Source: Clostridia bacterium (GTDB taxonomy: Bacteria; Bacillota; Clostridia; Christensenellales; CAG-917). From it: a DNA stretch of 32,517 nucleotides. The stretch covers positions 95,631 to 128,147 of the forward strand of contig JAFZVB010000010.1 of assembly GCA_017618055.1 (NCBI GenBank), written 5' to 3'. Position numbers and translations under genes: made by a program. Position 1 is the first letter of the stretch; the number at the start of each line of letters is the position of its first letter. This document shows, piece by piece, positions 1-10,000 of this stretch. The notes below the pieces were generated by a model. The model saw nothing but the letters and a program-made list of their open reading frames with translations. It did no database searches and was not told where the DNA came from.

Positions 1-771
1 TTTAAGTGCTGCCGCAGTTGCTTCCGAATCACTTGCTGCAGATGCTTCAACTAGTCTTTGGTAATTATCTAAAGGAAGTTTAGAGTCTATTGGAAGATAA
101 CGTTTATCTTTGCCAGGAAGTACTATTGCAAAGTCTACTCTATCTTTGTCACTCTTTGTCTTTTCAACATTAACTTGTTTTTCAAATTGGTCTGGAGTTA
201 GGATTTGAGATAATAAGTTCTCAAGTGATACTTCACCCCAAGTACCTCTTGTTTTAACATTCTTAAATATACTATTTAAATCTTTGACAGAAGATTGAAG
301 ATTTTGTAATTCTTCAAATTCTTTGGTTAATTCAACCATTCTATCTGATACCAACTTAAATGATGCATTAAATTTTTGCTCAAGGTTTTCAGACAATTTT
401 TGGTCTACAACCTGTCTCATCTTTTCCATTTCTTGAGCATTATCTTGCTTCATTTGTAATAGTGCTGCATTATTATCCTTACGGATTTGCTCAAATTGTT
501 GAGCTACACTTTGCATGAACTTATCATACTTATCTGTTAAAGCATTAACACTATTAGAAAGTGCTACAACTTGTCCATTAATTGTTCCACCGACTCTTTC
601 GACATCTCGTCCGAGTACGTTGTTAACTTTGTTAACTTCTGCAATTACTATAGAAGAATTATCTACTTGCTGAGTATCACCCTTCTTGCGTAAAAGCATG
701 ATTAACAAAACCATTGTGACTATAATCAGTACTATAGCCACGGCCAGTAATACATAACCTACTGCTCCCAT
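1..771 (-). CDS. rmuC: DNA recombination protein RmuC, C-terminal part missing at window edge
   Basis: The reading frame is open from an ATG at 771 to the left edge, giving 257 residues of the N-terminal part; the rest lies outside the window. Residues about 5-23 form one hydrophobic segment, so the protein is probably anchored in the membrane. A long coiled coil follows, rich in Gln, Glu and Lys. The conserved RmuC nuclease-like core then begins (GTWGEVSLENLL, and later LPIDSKLPLDNYQRL near residues 226-240). RmuC proteins limit inversions at short inverted repeats and are thought to be PD-(D/E)XK-like nucleases; this is family knowledge. The gene starts 13 nt after the cca stop, so it is the last visible gene of the tilS-hpt-cca group. 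Family assignment is secure because of the core motif. Confidence 0.9.
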   Translation of the reverse strand, partial: MGAVGYVLLAVAIVLIIVTMVLLIMLLRKKGDTQQVDNSSIVIAEVNKVNNVLGRDVERVGGTINGQVVALSNSVNALTDKYDKFMQSVAQQFEQIRKDNNAALLQMKQDNAQEMEKMRQVVDQKLSENLEQKFNASFKLVSDRMVELTKEFEELQNLQSSVKDLNSIFKNVKTRGTWGEVSLENLLSQILTPDQFEKQVNVEKTKSDKDRVDFAIVLPGKDKRYLPIDSKLPLDNYQRLVEASAASDSEATAAALK

Positions 772-784
772 TTAAAATTTATCC

Positions 785-2209
785 TCACTTATTTATTTTC
801 TTCTTTAAGTACTCTAGAGCTTTGTCTCTGTCATCCAAATCTTCATTCATGACAGTATCCTTCCAGAGTTCATAAAGAGCAATTCCTCTTTCACATTCCG
901 GATAATTCATATCCACTAAGTCCCTTCCGTTAACCTTCAGATCCTTTATGCTCATAGGAATGCCCTTTTCCTGCATCTCCTCAAAAACTTTTTTCATCCT
1001 TGATTCAGGTCTTACTTTTTGAGAAGCAAAAGCATCTGCTGCCCTTAATTTTAATAGTTGTGGCATTATCTTTGCCCTTTCTGCGATAAACCACTTTAAT
1101 TTCCCTTCACCTGTATTCCCATCTAAGTCATACATATGGGATCTAACAAGTGCACATATTTCCCTTGTTCTAATTTTTGGAAATTTCAATCTAGTGCAAA
1201 TATCTTGTGCTATATCTGCACCCATACTTGCATGTAGATACATTTTGCCTATTGCATCTTGAGATTTTTTCTTTCCTATATCATGTAATAATGCTGCCCA
1301 ACGAATATCTGGTGTTGAAACTCTAAATGCTTGCAAAGAATGTTCATATGCATCATATAAATGCCATTTAGAACTTTGTTCTAATCCTTTCATCTCTGTA
1401 AGCTCTGGAAGTATTATATCTAGTGCACCTATGTCATCTAATATTCTTAGGCCACGAAGGTGTGCATTTCCAAAGATATCATTTTCATCTTTACCTTCTA
1501 CACCCTTACTTCCATCTAGTCCATCTCCTGCATATGCGGAAATTAAACCATCTTGTTCAAACTTTCTTCCGTGAGCAGTATCTGCAACGAATATCTTATC
1601 TAATTCAACAAGTATTCTTTCTACAGATAAATCTTTAATTCTCCATACGTTTTCTTTTGCTATTTCGTATGTTTCTTTGTCTATATCAAATCCAAGTTCA
1701 GCAGCAAATCTTGCCATACGTAAAATACGTAGTCCATCTGCTTCAAACACAACTCTTGGATCTGTTACGCATCTAATAATTTTATTTTCAATATCTTCTT
1801 TGCCACCAACAAGGTCTACTACTTCGTCCTTGAGGATGTCATAATACAATGCATTACAAGCGAAGTCCCTACGCAATGCATCTTCTTTCATATCTTCTGT
1901 GAAGGTTACACTTTCTGGTCTATGTGTGCCTTTTCCTTCTGTATATGAATCTGTTCTAAATGTTGTATACTCTGCTTTAAAACCATAGCAAGTAATAATT
2001 ATGGTTCCCATCCTTAAATCTCTTTCCTGAACTGTGAAAGGAGAATCTTTTAAGATTTCTCTAACCTCGCTTGCAGGAATAGAAGAAGATATATCTATAT
2101 CTCCAGATGGGATTCCGAGAATATAATCTCTAACACAACCACCAACTGCATATAATGGTGCGTGTTTTTTAAATAATTCTGCTAGGCTTTTAAGTTTCGT
2201 ATTATTCAC
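785..2209 (-). CDS. cca: CCA-adding tRNA nucleotidyltransferase with HD domain
   Basis: Adds or repairs the 3' CCA end of tRNAs in the cytoplasm. The class II nucleotidyltransferase signature is near the N-terminus: YAVGGCVRDYILG followed by GDIDISSS, whose two Asp residues bind the catalytic metals. An arginine-rich nucleotide-recognition helix region (LRILRMARFAAELGF) is near residue 160. An HD phosphohydrolase domain follows (WAALLHDIGKKKSQ, about residues 305-320). Between them is a Gly/Asp-rich stretch near residues 220-250 that looks like a lineage insertion. The start codon is GTG, preceded by GAGGT, and it overlaps the end of hpt by 8 nt, so translation is probably coupled. At 474 residues it is in the normal range for HD-containing bacterial enzymes. 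It could be a specialised poly(A)/CCA variant, which sequence alone cannot decide. Confidence 0.93.
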   Translation of the reverse strand: MNNTKLKSLAELFKKHAPLYAVGGCVRDYILGIPSGDIDISSSIPASEVREILKDSPFTVQERDLRMGTIIITCYGFKAEYTTFRTDSYTEGKGTHRPESVTFTEDMKEDALRRDFACNALYYDILKDEVVDLVGGKEDIENKIIRCVTDPRVVFEADGLRILRMARFAAELGFDIDKETYEIAKENVWRIKDLSVERILVELDKIFVADTAHGRKFEQDGLISAYAGDGLDGSKGVEGKDENDIFGNAHLRGLRILDDIGALDIILPELTEMKGLEQSSKWHLYDAYEHSLQAFRVSTPDIRWAALLHDIGKKKSQDAIGKMYLHASMGADIAQDICTRLKFPKIRTREICALVRSHMYDLDGNTGEGKLKWFIAERAKIMPQLLKLRAADAFASQKVRPESRMKKVFEEMQEKGIPMSIKDLKVNGRDLVDMNYPECERGIALYELWKDTVMNEDLDDRDKALEYLKKKINK

Positions 2210-2747
2210 TATATACCTCTGGTGCTAATACACATATTTCTGGCAAGTTTCTATATTTTTCGTTGTAGTCTAATCCGTATCCTACTATGAACTCATTTGG
2301 AATTGTGAATCCAATATAGTCTGCCTTTATATCTGCTGTTCTTCTTTCTGGTTTATCTACACAGGCACAAATCTTAATGGACTTTGGATTTCTTGCTTGA
2401 AGCATTCTCTTGAGATAACTGAGTGTTACACCTGTATCCATAATATCTTCTACGATAATTACGTTCTCTCCCTCTATTGTTGAGGAAAGATCTTTAACAA
2501 GCTTAACTTCGCCACTTGAAGTTGTTCCAGATCCGTAACTAGAAACTGCAATGAAGTCTATCTCACAATCTGTTGTAATGTTTCTAAGTAAGTCTGCAAA
2601 GAATACTGAAGCTCCTCTTAAAATACATACAAGAGTTAGTTTTTCTCCTTCATACTCTTTGCTAATTTGTGCACCCAATTCTTGTACACGTTTTGCCAAT
2701 TGCTCTTTTGTAATTAATACTTGTGCTATGTCCTTTGAATAGTCCAT
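2202..2747 (-). CDS. hpt: Hypoxanthine phosphoribosyltransferase
   Basis: Purine salvage enzyme that converts hypoxanthine or guanine plus PRPP to IMP or GMP in the cytoplasm. The PRPP-binding loop is clear (VIIVEDIMDTGVTL, about residues 98-111), with the paired acidic residues typical of the family. The N-terminal part has the LVCILRGASVFFADLL strand-loop-helix that binds pyrophosphate. The 181-residue length matches the usual 175-190. It starts 13 nt after tilS and overlaps cca by 8 nt. The tilS-hpt order is a widely conserved Bacillota arrangement, which supports both calls. Confidence 0.95.
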   Translation of the reverse strand: MDYSKDIAQVLITKEQLAKRVQELGAQISKEYEGEKLTLVCILRGASVFFADLLRNITTDCEIDFIAVSSYGSGTTSSGEVKLVKDLSSTIEGENVIIVEDIMDTGVTLSYLKRMLQARNPKSIKICACVDKPERRTADIKADYIGFTIPNEFIVGYGLDYNEKYRNLPEICVLAPEVYSE

Positions 2748-2760
2748 TTGTTACCCTCTT

Positions 2761-4071
2761 TTATATATACGATATTTTTATTATTTTTTTCGAATTTTCA
2801 TCCACTGCAACCTTAGAAGATATTTCTACACCACAAATAAAGAATACTTCACTTCCTTTTGCTCCAACTAAGATCCTATTTCTAACACGGAGAGGAATCT
2901 TTTTATCTGTTAAATAATCTCCCAAAGATTTTGTACCACCACCAAACTTAGAAATGAAATCTCCATCTTTTCTTGTTCTTACAACAATTCCGTTTGGTAG
3001 TTTGTCTTCGTCTAAATAGATTGTCTTTGTTAAGTTTTGGATGTTTCCATGAATAATTCTAAGTTCATTGCTATCTAACTTATGTTCTAATTCTTTGAAC
3101 TTATAGTTTTCTATTTTTTTCAAAGCAAAAGGATATTCTTTATACTCGTCTTTCACTCTTGGTGCAAGTACAATTTGTTCTCCTTCTTTATATGCATCTA
3201 TGCCATGTGATAATTCTCTATATGAACCACTTTCTTTAGTTACCAAATCTAAAATGGCATCTATATGTTTTTCCTCTACATCTTGAAGAACACCAAGTTC
3301 CTTCATGCCGTTTTGGATAACTCTACAAGCTATTGTTTTATTTCCTAAATCTGAGATGTTTATAAAAACGTAATCATTTTCTTTTTTAACTTCTGGAACA
3401 TACTGAGAAATAAAATCCTCTGTTTCTTTTGCATTTCTTGCAAGTCTAGCAAATGATTCTTCTAAATTAGGATACTTTTCTTTTAATCTAGCAATTTCTT
3501 GTCTTAAGAAATTCCTTGTATAAAAATCTTCTGAGTTTGTGGAATCTTCTACATACTCAATCTTGTTTTCATTGATATATGAATCTATATCTTCACGAGT
3601 GTAATCTAATAATGGCCTAATATATTTACCATTATCTGCAGACATCCCTTGCAAACCTTTAATACCGGTTCCTCTTAATATTCTCATTAAGATTGTTTCT
3701 GCTTGATCATTGGCATGATGTGCGAGAGCAATTCTATCTATAGTATTAGAAGAAAGAAGGCTATCTAAGATTTCATATCTTAATTCTCTAGCTGCTTGCT
3801 CTATAGAAATACCTTTTTCTTTTGCTCTGAAAGGTGCATCTACTCTATATGTGTGTGATTCAATATTTAAAGAAGAACAAACTCGTTCTACAAATTTCAT
3901 ATCTCTTATAGACTCTTCCCCACGAATACCATGTTCAATATGAATAACAAATGGTGTAATACCCACATCTAGAAATGCATATAGTAAGCACATGGAATCT
4001 CTTCCACCAGATAATGCTATACCGATTTTTTTGCCTTCAAATAATGATTTGTCTAATACTATCCTTTTCAT
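2761..4071 (-). CDS. tilS: tRNA(Ile)-lysidine synthetase
   Basis: Converts C34 of the tRNA-Ile CAU anticodon to lysidine, using ATP and lysine, so that AUA is read as Ile. The N-type ATP pyrophosphatase P-loop is GIALSGGRDSMCLL near residues 17-30. Other family blocks are HIEHGIRGEES (about 44-54) and LAHHANDQAETILMRILRGTGIKG split over about 115-140. The C-terminal TilS domain includes VVRTRKDGDFI and GDYLTDKKIP. At 436 residues it is full length for the long, Bacillus-type form. TAGGA lies about 9 nt before the ATG. The gene is essential in most bacteria that have it. It heads the group tilS-hpt-cca-rmuC; I see no strong consensus promoter in the 100 nt upstream. Confidence 0.95.
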   Translation of the reverse strand: MKRIVLDKSLFEGKKIGIALSGGRDSMCLLYAFLDVGITPFVIHIEHGIRGEESIRDMKFVERVCSSLNIESHTYRVDAPFRAKEKGISIEQAARELRYEILDSLLSSNTIDRIALAHHANDQAETILMRILRGTGIKGLQGMSADNGKYIRPLLDYTREDIDSYINENKIEYVEDSTNSEDFYTRNFLRQEIARLKEKYPNLEESFARLARNAKETEDFISQYVPEVKKENDYVFINISDLGNKTIACRVIQNGMKELGVLQDVEEKHIDAILDLVTKESGSYRELSHGIDAYKEGEQIVLAPRVKDEYKEYPFALKKIENYKFKELEHKLDSNELRIIHGNIQNLTKTIYLDEDKLPNGIVVRTRKDGDFISKFGGGTKSLGDYLTDKKIPLRVRNRILVGAKGSEVFFICGVEISSKVAVDENSKKIIKISYI

Positions 4072-4173
4072 CTCAGTAATTCCTATTTAATATCTTAACA
4101 AAATATTAAATATTATTAAAGAGTGATATGGGCAAATTTTGGGACATAAGAAAATAAAGTAAGAATAATTTAT

Positions 4174-4203
4174 AAAAAAACTCCAAAGTCCAAAACTTTG
4201 GAG
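4174..4203 (-). terminator. Rho-independent terminator ending the six-gene TIR/SPFH/HEPN operon
   Basis: On the minus strand, an 8-bp perfect stem (CTCCAAAG / CTTTGGAG) with a 7-nt loop is followed directly by seven T. It lies 28 nt after the stop codon of the HEPN-like gene and before tilS, so it closes the operon that begins at about 11646. Confidence 0.9.
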
Positions 4204-4231
4204 ATATAGTTCATATTATTGTTTTTAATCA

Positions 4232-4768
4232 CTAAATCTTTGTCTTCTTAACTATATCATATGTTTCAAATTGATTTTTCATCTCTTGCAAAAATTTTAT
4301 ATTATCAATGATTAGTATAAAAACTAATTTTGTATTTAAAATGGTATCAATATTCATTTTTGTTATCGATTTTTCCAACCCAAATAACATAATTTTTTTG
4401 TTATAAGATATAACATTGCCATGTGCCAAACTATTCCTAATCAATCTAAATAACTCATTAAATCCTAAATAATTATAAATATATAAACCATTTTTTTTAA
4501 TATCAATGTCAACTCTATCTCCATTATTGTATTTGTGAATCTCAATACCTTTTGAGACAAGCCATTTACTAAATATATTAAAATACTTTTTGGAATTAAT
4601 TATTTCTTTGTTTTTTGATTTTAAACAAGACTGCGATAAAGAGTACAAAACATAAAACTCATATACAGTATTAGGGATCTCGGGAATTTTTCCACACAAA
4701 TCCTTTCTCTTTATTTGTAAATCATTCAAATGTAATTCTAATACTCTTTTTTTGCTATTTTTTGTCAT
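4232..4768 (-). CDS. HEPN-like protein with RX4H motif, putative ribonuclease
   Basis: A 178-residue, Lys/Asn/Ile-rich predicted helical protein. Its key feature is LIRNSLAHGN near residues 109-118: R111-N-S-L-A-H116 fits the RX4-6H active-site motif of HEPN domains, and the context resembles the RNSxAHG form of the pEK499_p136-like HEPN group. Many HEPN proteins with this motif are metal-independent RNases in toxin-antitoxin, CRISPR or abortive-infection systems (family knowledge). The RNase activity here is inference. It is the last gene of the operon, 36 nt after the membrane-protein gene and just before a strong terminator. No clear ribosome site is seen before the ATG, so translation may be low or coupled. 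The gene looks more AT-rich than the housekeeping genes next door. A non-catalytic HEPN, for example a substrate-binding type, is the main alternative. Confidence 0.6.
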   Translation of the reverse strand: MTKNSKKRVLELHLNDLQIKRKDLCGKIPEIPNTVYEFYVLYSLSQSCLKSKNKEIINSKKYFNIFSKWLVSKGIEIHKYNNGDRVDIDIKKNGLYIYNYLGFNELFRLIRNSLAHGNVISYNKKIMLFGLEKSITKMNIDTILNTKLVFILIIDNIKFLQEMKNQFETYDIVKKTKI

Positions 4769-4804
4769 ATATGATATTCATTATCTATTGTTAATACTCC
4801 AAGT

Positions 4805-5515
4805 TTACTTCCCAATTTTACAGAGGGCATTTCTTTCAATTAATGTATCCAATGTTTTCTTAATAATTATTTTTGCATCTTCTTCGGTCCCCTCTTTTAT
4901 CTTTACACCCAATTCTTGTAAATAAGATAATAATTCGTTTTCCGAATCAATTGTCTTATCATTTGTTATTGGATCAGAAGCAAGTGCAGTATCTAAAAGA
5001 TCTTGTAAAGGGATTTCTATATTTTTATTATTATTAATTGAAACAATTGCTTTAAGTCTCATTCTAAATTCGTCCATAAAATGTGTATTTGCATTGTTTT
5101 CTTTAAATTCTTCTATTCTTTTCTTAAAGAAAAACCCTTTAACTGTTTGTAGCACAAGAAATGCATATACAAATGCCTCAACAATTATTATTACCCATAT
5201 TGGGACAATCACAAAAGCATTCAGTATATAAAATAATGTTGTAACTATAATTTGTATAGCTAAAGCAATCATTCCAAAATAAATTATTGGAAGGCCAAGT
5301 ATTCTTTTATTTTTATCTTTTTGGTTAAATATTTGTAAAATAATAAGTAAACCGTCAACGCATATCATAATAAATGCCATAACATATGACACAATCAGTA
5401 CACTATTGTCCAATTTCTTAAAAGGAACTACCCACGTAATTAAGGACAATAAAATCAAAAGCACAGCCATTATTATGCAAGTTGATACTATCCCGATGCT
5501 ACTTTTCTTTTCCAT
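4805..5515 (-). CDS. Four-helix membrane protein with cytoplasmic C-terminal domain, function unknown
   Basis: I do not recognise the family by name. With the start at 5515 the protein is 236 residues. Hydrophobic segments lie near residues 8-30, 39-62, 73-97 and 100-122, so four membrane spans are likely with both ends in the cytoplasm. The last 110 residues are soluble and charged (conserved-looking LLDTALASDPITND and LDTLIERNALCKIGK). The ATG at 5515 was preferred to the in-frame start 27 nt upstream because AAGGAG lies 8 nt before it, and the longer start would overlap the SPFH gene. It begins 5 nt after the SPFH stop, so the two are surely co-transcribed and probably co-translated. A role as membrane anchor or partner for the SPFH scaffold is inferred from position only. 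Confidence 0.75.
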   Translation of the reverse strand: MEKKSSIGIVSTCIIMAVLLILLSLITWVVPFKKLDNSVLIVSYVMAFIMICVDGLLIILQIFNQKDKNKRILGLPIIYFGMIALAIQIIVTTLFYILNAFVIVPIWVIIIVEAFVYAFLVLQTVKGFFFKKRIEEFKENNANTHFMDEFRMRLKAIVSINNNKNIEIPLQDLLDTALASDPITNDKTIDSENELLSYLQELGVKIKEGTEEDAKIIIKKTLDTLIERNALCKIGK

Positions 5516-5520
5516 AATTT

Positions 5521-6837
5521 TTACTCCTTTTTCGTTCCACATTCACCACAAAATTTTCCTGTATTTTCATGGCCACAATTTGGGCAAATCCATTTTATAC
5601 TTATTTCGACCTTTTTCTCTCCACATTCACTACAAAATTTCCCGGTATTCCTATCATATCCACATTTAGGACACTTCCAAGTAATCACATTTACACTGTT
5701 AGTTTGCTGAGAAGAGCCCATCACATCATCCATTACCCCAGAAACAGCTCCGACAGTTGCTTTTCCAACTGCAACAGCAGCACCTATTCCCACACCGGCT
5801 TGAACAACACCACTTATTGCAGATCCTGCTCCGCCACTTGCACCTCCTTCATTTTGTGCAATAGCGACACCAATTTCTCTTTGTGTTTCCTGTTGATATG
5901 TAAAACCCTTTGCTCGCATTACATCTGCCTCAGCAAGACCCTCGGCTCTTTTCTTTTCCGCTTCAGCATAAGCCATTCTTCTTGTTGCTTCTTCCTCTGC
6001 TTTTACTCCAACCAATTTTACTTCTGCTGCTGTTTCAGCTTCAACAATAACTCGTCCTCTTCTTTCTTCTGCTTCTGCTTTTCTAATTCTTTCTTCTTGA
6101 ATTTTAAGATATCTCTCTGCATGTTGTTGTTTTAATCTTTTATAATTTGGATCATCATCGGGTGTAGCTATATTTGTTACAAAAAATTCAGGAAGACATA
6201 ATCCATATGAATTAAACACAATATTTAATTCATCCTTAATATATTCACTAATATCGCTCAAATATTCATCCACTTCTAAAATATTTATATTATTTTCTCT
6301 AATGGATTTGGGTAATAGAGACTTTACTTTATTCATTACTAATCCCTTAAATTTGCCAGATACGGCAGAATTAGAATAACCATTCCCTCCTAAAATTTCA
6401 TCTCTTTTTAATCCAAGTTCTGTCCCAACAAGTTTTAACAATATCTTCCCGGAATCGCTAACTCTTAAATTAAAATCTCCTGAAGCCCCAAGTTCCACAT
6501 GCAACCCAGATGCAGGATCAAACATTCTTATTTTGGAATCTGTGCCCCATTTTATTCCCATCATTGTGGTTAAATTTACGAAATAGACCTCTGCATGGAA
6601 TTGAGATGGTCCCTCTGCAACTTTCTTGAAAAATTTCTTCATCAGAGGAAGAGATTCTGTATCTAATGTATACTTCCCAGATCCAAACCTATCCAATAAT
6701 TTGCCATCCCTAAAGAATATTGCTTCTTGAGATTCATGCACAATCAATTGTGTACCAGTATTAAAATCTTCTACGGGATGTTTAAAGACAAAAGTTGAAT
6801 TATCTCCCTCATATTTTATTACATTAATTATGGCCAT
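5521..6837 (-). CDS. SPFH (band 7) domain protein with two C-terminal zinc ribbons, YdjI-like
   Basis: A 438-residue protein. An SPFH domain spans roughly residues 20-240 (HESQEAIFFRDGKLLDRFGSG near the start). Next is an Ala/Glu/Arg-rich coiled coil (about 240-330, flotillin-like) and a Gly/Ala-rich segment (about 335-370) that could lie on or in the membrane. Two zinc ribbons finish it: C389/C392 with C402/C405, and C418/C421 with C430/C433. SPFH proteins form large ring or cage scaffolds on membranes. Bacillus subtilis YdjI, a similar protein, recruits PspA in a membrane-stress response (family knowledge). No PspA gene is present here; TIR, zinc-ribbon and HEPN genes surround it instead. 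It lies 14 nt after the RHH gene and 5 nt before the membrane-protein gene. Older annotations call this family virion core protein, which is a misleading name. Confidence 0.88.
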   Translation of the reverse strand: MAIINVIKYEGDNSTFVFKHPVEDFNTGTQLIVHESQEAIFFRDGKLLDRFGSGKYTLDTESLPLMKKFFKKVAEGPSQFHAEVYFVNLTTMMGIKWGTDSKIRMFDPASGLHVELGASGDFNLRVSDSGKILLKLVGTELGLKRDEILGGNGYSNSAVSGKFKGLVMNKVKSLLPKSIRENNINILEVDEYLSDISEYIKDELNIVFNSYGLCLPEFFVTNIATPDDDPNYKRLKQQHAERYLKIQEERIRKAEAEERRGRVIVEAETAAEVKLVGVKAEEEATRRMAYAEAEKKRAEGLAEADVMRAKGFTYQQETQREIGVAIAQNEGGASGGAGSAISGVVQAGVGIGAAVAVGKATVGAVSGVMDDVMGSSQQTNSVNVITWKCPKCGYDRNTGKFCSECGEKKVEISIKWICPNCGHENTGKFCGECGTKKE

Positions 6838-6851
6838 ATTAATACCTCCAT

Positions 6852-7061
6852 TTATTTTTCATCAATAATTGTATTATCTACTGCAAAGTCTAAAAGGATT
6901 TGTATAATTTCATTTCTATTCCTATTCGTTTTTTTTGCAATATCTTCTATTTTTTCCATAAGTTCCATAGAAACCCTTGCAGAAATTATTGTTGTGGATT
7001 CTGCCTTATACTTTTTTGGTGTTATAATCAATTTCTTGTTCTCATTATTATTTTTATCCAT
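6852..7061 (-). CDS. Small ribbon-helix-helix DNA-binding protein
   Basis: A 69-residue protein with a basic N-terminal tail. The ribbon-helix-helix pattern is clear: a strand (TTIISARVS, about residues 23-31), a first helix (MELMEKIEDIAKKT), and a second helix after NRNRNEIIQILLDFAV. This is the CopG/Arc/MetJ fold; such proteins dimerise and place the strand in the major groove of short palindromes. It is embedded between the TIR gene (12 nt gap) and the SPFH gene (14 nt gap), so it is part of the operon. The obvious role is autoregulation at the perfect palindrome at 11629-11647; this is inference. It could also be an antitoxin-like regulator of its neighbours. Confidence 0.82.
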   Translation of the reverse strand: MDKNNNENKKLIITPKKYKAESTTIISARVSMELMEKIEDIAKKTNRNRNEIIQILLDFAVDNTIIDEK

Positions 7062-7073
7062 ACATATTACCTT

Positions 7074-10000
7074 CTAAATATTACATGAATTATCTTTGAA
7101 AAATTCGTTTTCACTTATTATTTCTTGCTTTTTATTAAAGGAAATAGTTATAAAAGGTTTAATTCCAAAATAAAAAGAAAAATAATCTCGTTCTATATCT
7201 TCCCTCGAATTAAGTTCATCATAATCCAGTTCTGCAAAGTCATTATATTCTCCTACATTAACGTCAAAATGAACAAAATATTTCCCGTCTGTTGTTGGAG
7301 AACGTGTTAATATGGTTGAAAAATTGATTTTTTTAATTATTTCTTTTTTATTACTAATCTTTCTAAATATTTTTTTATTGACTCGTTCATTTGGAGAATA
7401 CTCATCTGTTGCGTCCTCATAATCATCAACAACACCATGTACATAATCAGTTTCACCAGCACCAAAAAGATATTCTGATTTATAGTAATTCTCTTGATTA
7501 ATGTTCTTCTTAAGATCTGATAGTTCGATTAGATTTATTTCAAAATTGTTTCTTTCACCTATTCGCCTGAAGAATTCTATCAACAAATTAATATCGCTTG
7601 TCCCAACGTCAAATTCACGAACGCATAATTCTTTATTAATATCTATTCCTATTGTTAACTCCTTCTTTGCAAAAGAACTATTGGCTTCATAAACATTCTT
7701 TTCCTTTATATTCAAATAATCATCAATGGTTTTTTCTTTCCCATATGATGTATGCCTTAGCAATCTATAGCTTGGCAAAAAAACATTGTCTTCACAATTA
7801 TTACAGCAATGTTCATTTGTTTCATCTACAACAGTTTCTGGTCCATTATCTATTATTGTTGTTACTATCATTTGTTTTTCATCTTCATTAAAACATTTAC
7901 AATAAAAATCATTATTTAACCATTCTCTGATATGTGATACATTATAATTGCTAACTGCTAATCCAGTTATTTTATTTGATAAAATACCTTCGAAATCGCT
8001 ATCAATATTTTCCGTTTTGATACCGTTTAATAAAAAAGTGGGTTTAAAGTCAATTATTTTTCTACTTGATAATAGAATATTGCTTCCGTTCTGACTATTT
8101 GAGCAATCTTCAACAGTCCATTCAATTGGCAATATAACATAATAATTATTTTTTCTTTTAACAAATTCTAATCCAAAAAAGCTATAGATACCATTTGAAT
8201 CGGGATGCTCTTTTTCTAAAATATCTATCAATCCCTTGGATACAACTTTCCCTTGAGGATACTTCCCTAATTTAAAAACATGAATTACATATCCTAAAGA
8301 ATCGGATACTAAAAAGGATTTGTCTAATTTCCAATAGTCAATTTCACTATTTTTAATAATTTCTTCTTTTGTTTCATTATCTATTATCTCTTGTAATTTC
8401 GAAATTCTACTTTCAAGTTCTTGTCTTTTAACAAAGTATTCTCTTTCAACAATCTGTATTTTATCATTTTTTTCTTCGGTTAATTTGTTTATAACTATAT
8501 TTGTATCATTTTTATGTGCTTGATATTCCTGTTCTGCTTCTCTTATTTTATCCTTTAAAACACTTTTCTTGCTTCTTTCAAAAATGCCACATTTTGACAA
8601 TTCTTCAGATAGCCTTAATATGTCTCCTCTTTTTTTCTTTGATATATCATCATAGTAAGCGACATCTTTCGAATAATCTGCATTTATTCTTTCTATTATT
8701 TTTTTTAGTTCATTGTTTATTTTCCCCAAATCAAGTTTTATGCTGGATATTTCTTCTAATACCATATCTTTAGAAGCAACTTCCTTTTTTGAGCTATTTC
8801 TATAAAAAGAATTTACATATTTCTTTGCGTCTTCATAATCATCCAAATATTCAAACCCCTCAACAATCTTTTCTCTTTCAGCATAACTCATGAATGGTCT
8901 AATAGATGCAAGAAGATAATCATAGATGGTTTTTTTTAAATCCTCTTCATATATTTTGTTTTCATAAAAAGCCAATTGCTTCTTGGAATCTTCAAAATCT
9001 CCCAAATCTTTAAATTTTTGAATAAGTTTTCTAAAATCAGAAAGTGTCTTTGCGTTTTTTTTAAGTTCTATTGCAGATTGGTATTCTTCCCATTTTTTTT
9101 GTCTCTTTTTATCATTTTTAAGCTCTTCTATTCTTGTCAAAAATGAATCTAAATATTCTTTATCTTGTTCTTTTGCCTTCTCATATGCGGATAAAAAGAT
9201 TTGATTATTTTTTGCAAATAGAACATTATCATCAATGTTTCTTTCTTTAATATCACGATAGCAATGTATTGTTTCAACAAATTCAATCTCATTAACTTTA
9301 CATAAACACAAAAATTTATAAAAAAGAACTATAGAAATATTTTTGTTATATAGCAATAACTCTTCACAAAGATTCTCCGCTAATTTAAATTCACCCTTCT
9401 TGATATACTTTTTAAGTTGTATCATTTTTTCTTCAAATGACTCAGTGCCATTATTCTTTTGACCATCATCTGTTTTATGTGGCAAAAGTTTATTAATGCC
9501 TCTAATCAGGTCATAATCAAATCCAATCTCACCCAAATTTATAGATTGTAGATTAACTAACTCTTTAGGCATATCCTTTGGCAACATATTCTTATAACAA
9601 GGAATAAGATATTTCTTATTTCTATTCATCATATCAAAAAATCTTATCCATTCATTTTTGACCCATGGTGAATTAAAGTAATCTTTTCTAGTACCTATTA
9701 ATATCATTATGGTTGCACTATTTAATGCAGCATATATGTATGGCTCATACTCTTGTCCAATTTTATCCTTAAGTGAAATTTTGGAAAAAAATACGTTATA
9801 TCCATTCCTAATTAATGAATTATATATATCTTCTGCTATTAAACTATCTTCTGTTTTACCACCAATGTCATCCGTTTCCTTGTAACAAATAAAAATATCG
9901 TATGGTTTCTCTTTTCTAGAAATATCAATTATCTTTTTTTGTACTTTATCAATATATGTTGCTTCACTAATATAGTATTCTTTAGATATTGAATCGGCCA

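Noticed and set aside
4072..4173. Promoter for tilS
   Set aside because: Only weak AT-rich matches were found (for example TTGCCC with TATTTA), not enough to call.
5569..6135. A 188-codon open frame on the plus strand across the SPFH gene
   Set aside because: It is antisense to the Ala/Glu-rich coiled coil, has Ser/Cys/Phe-rich low-complexity translation and no ribosome site; it is a mirror of the real gene.
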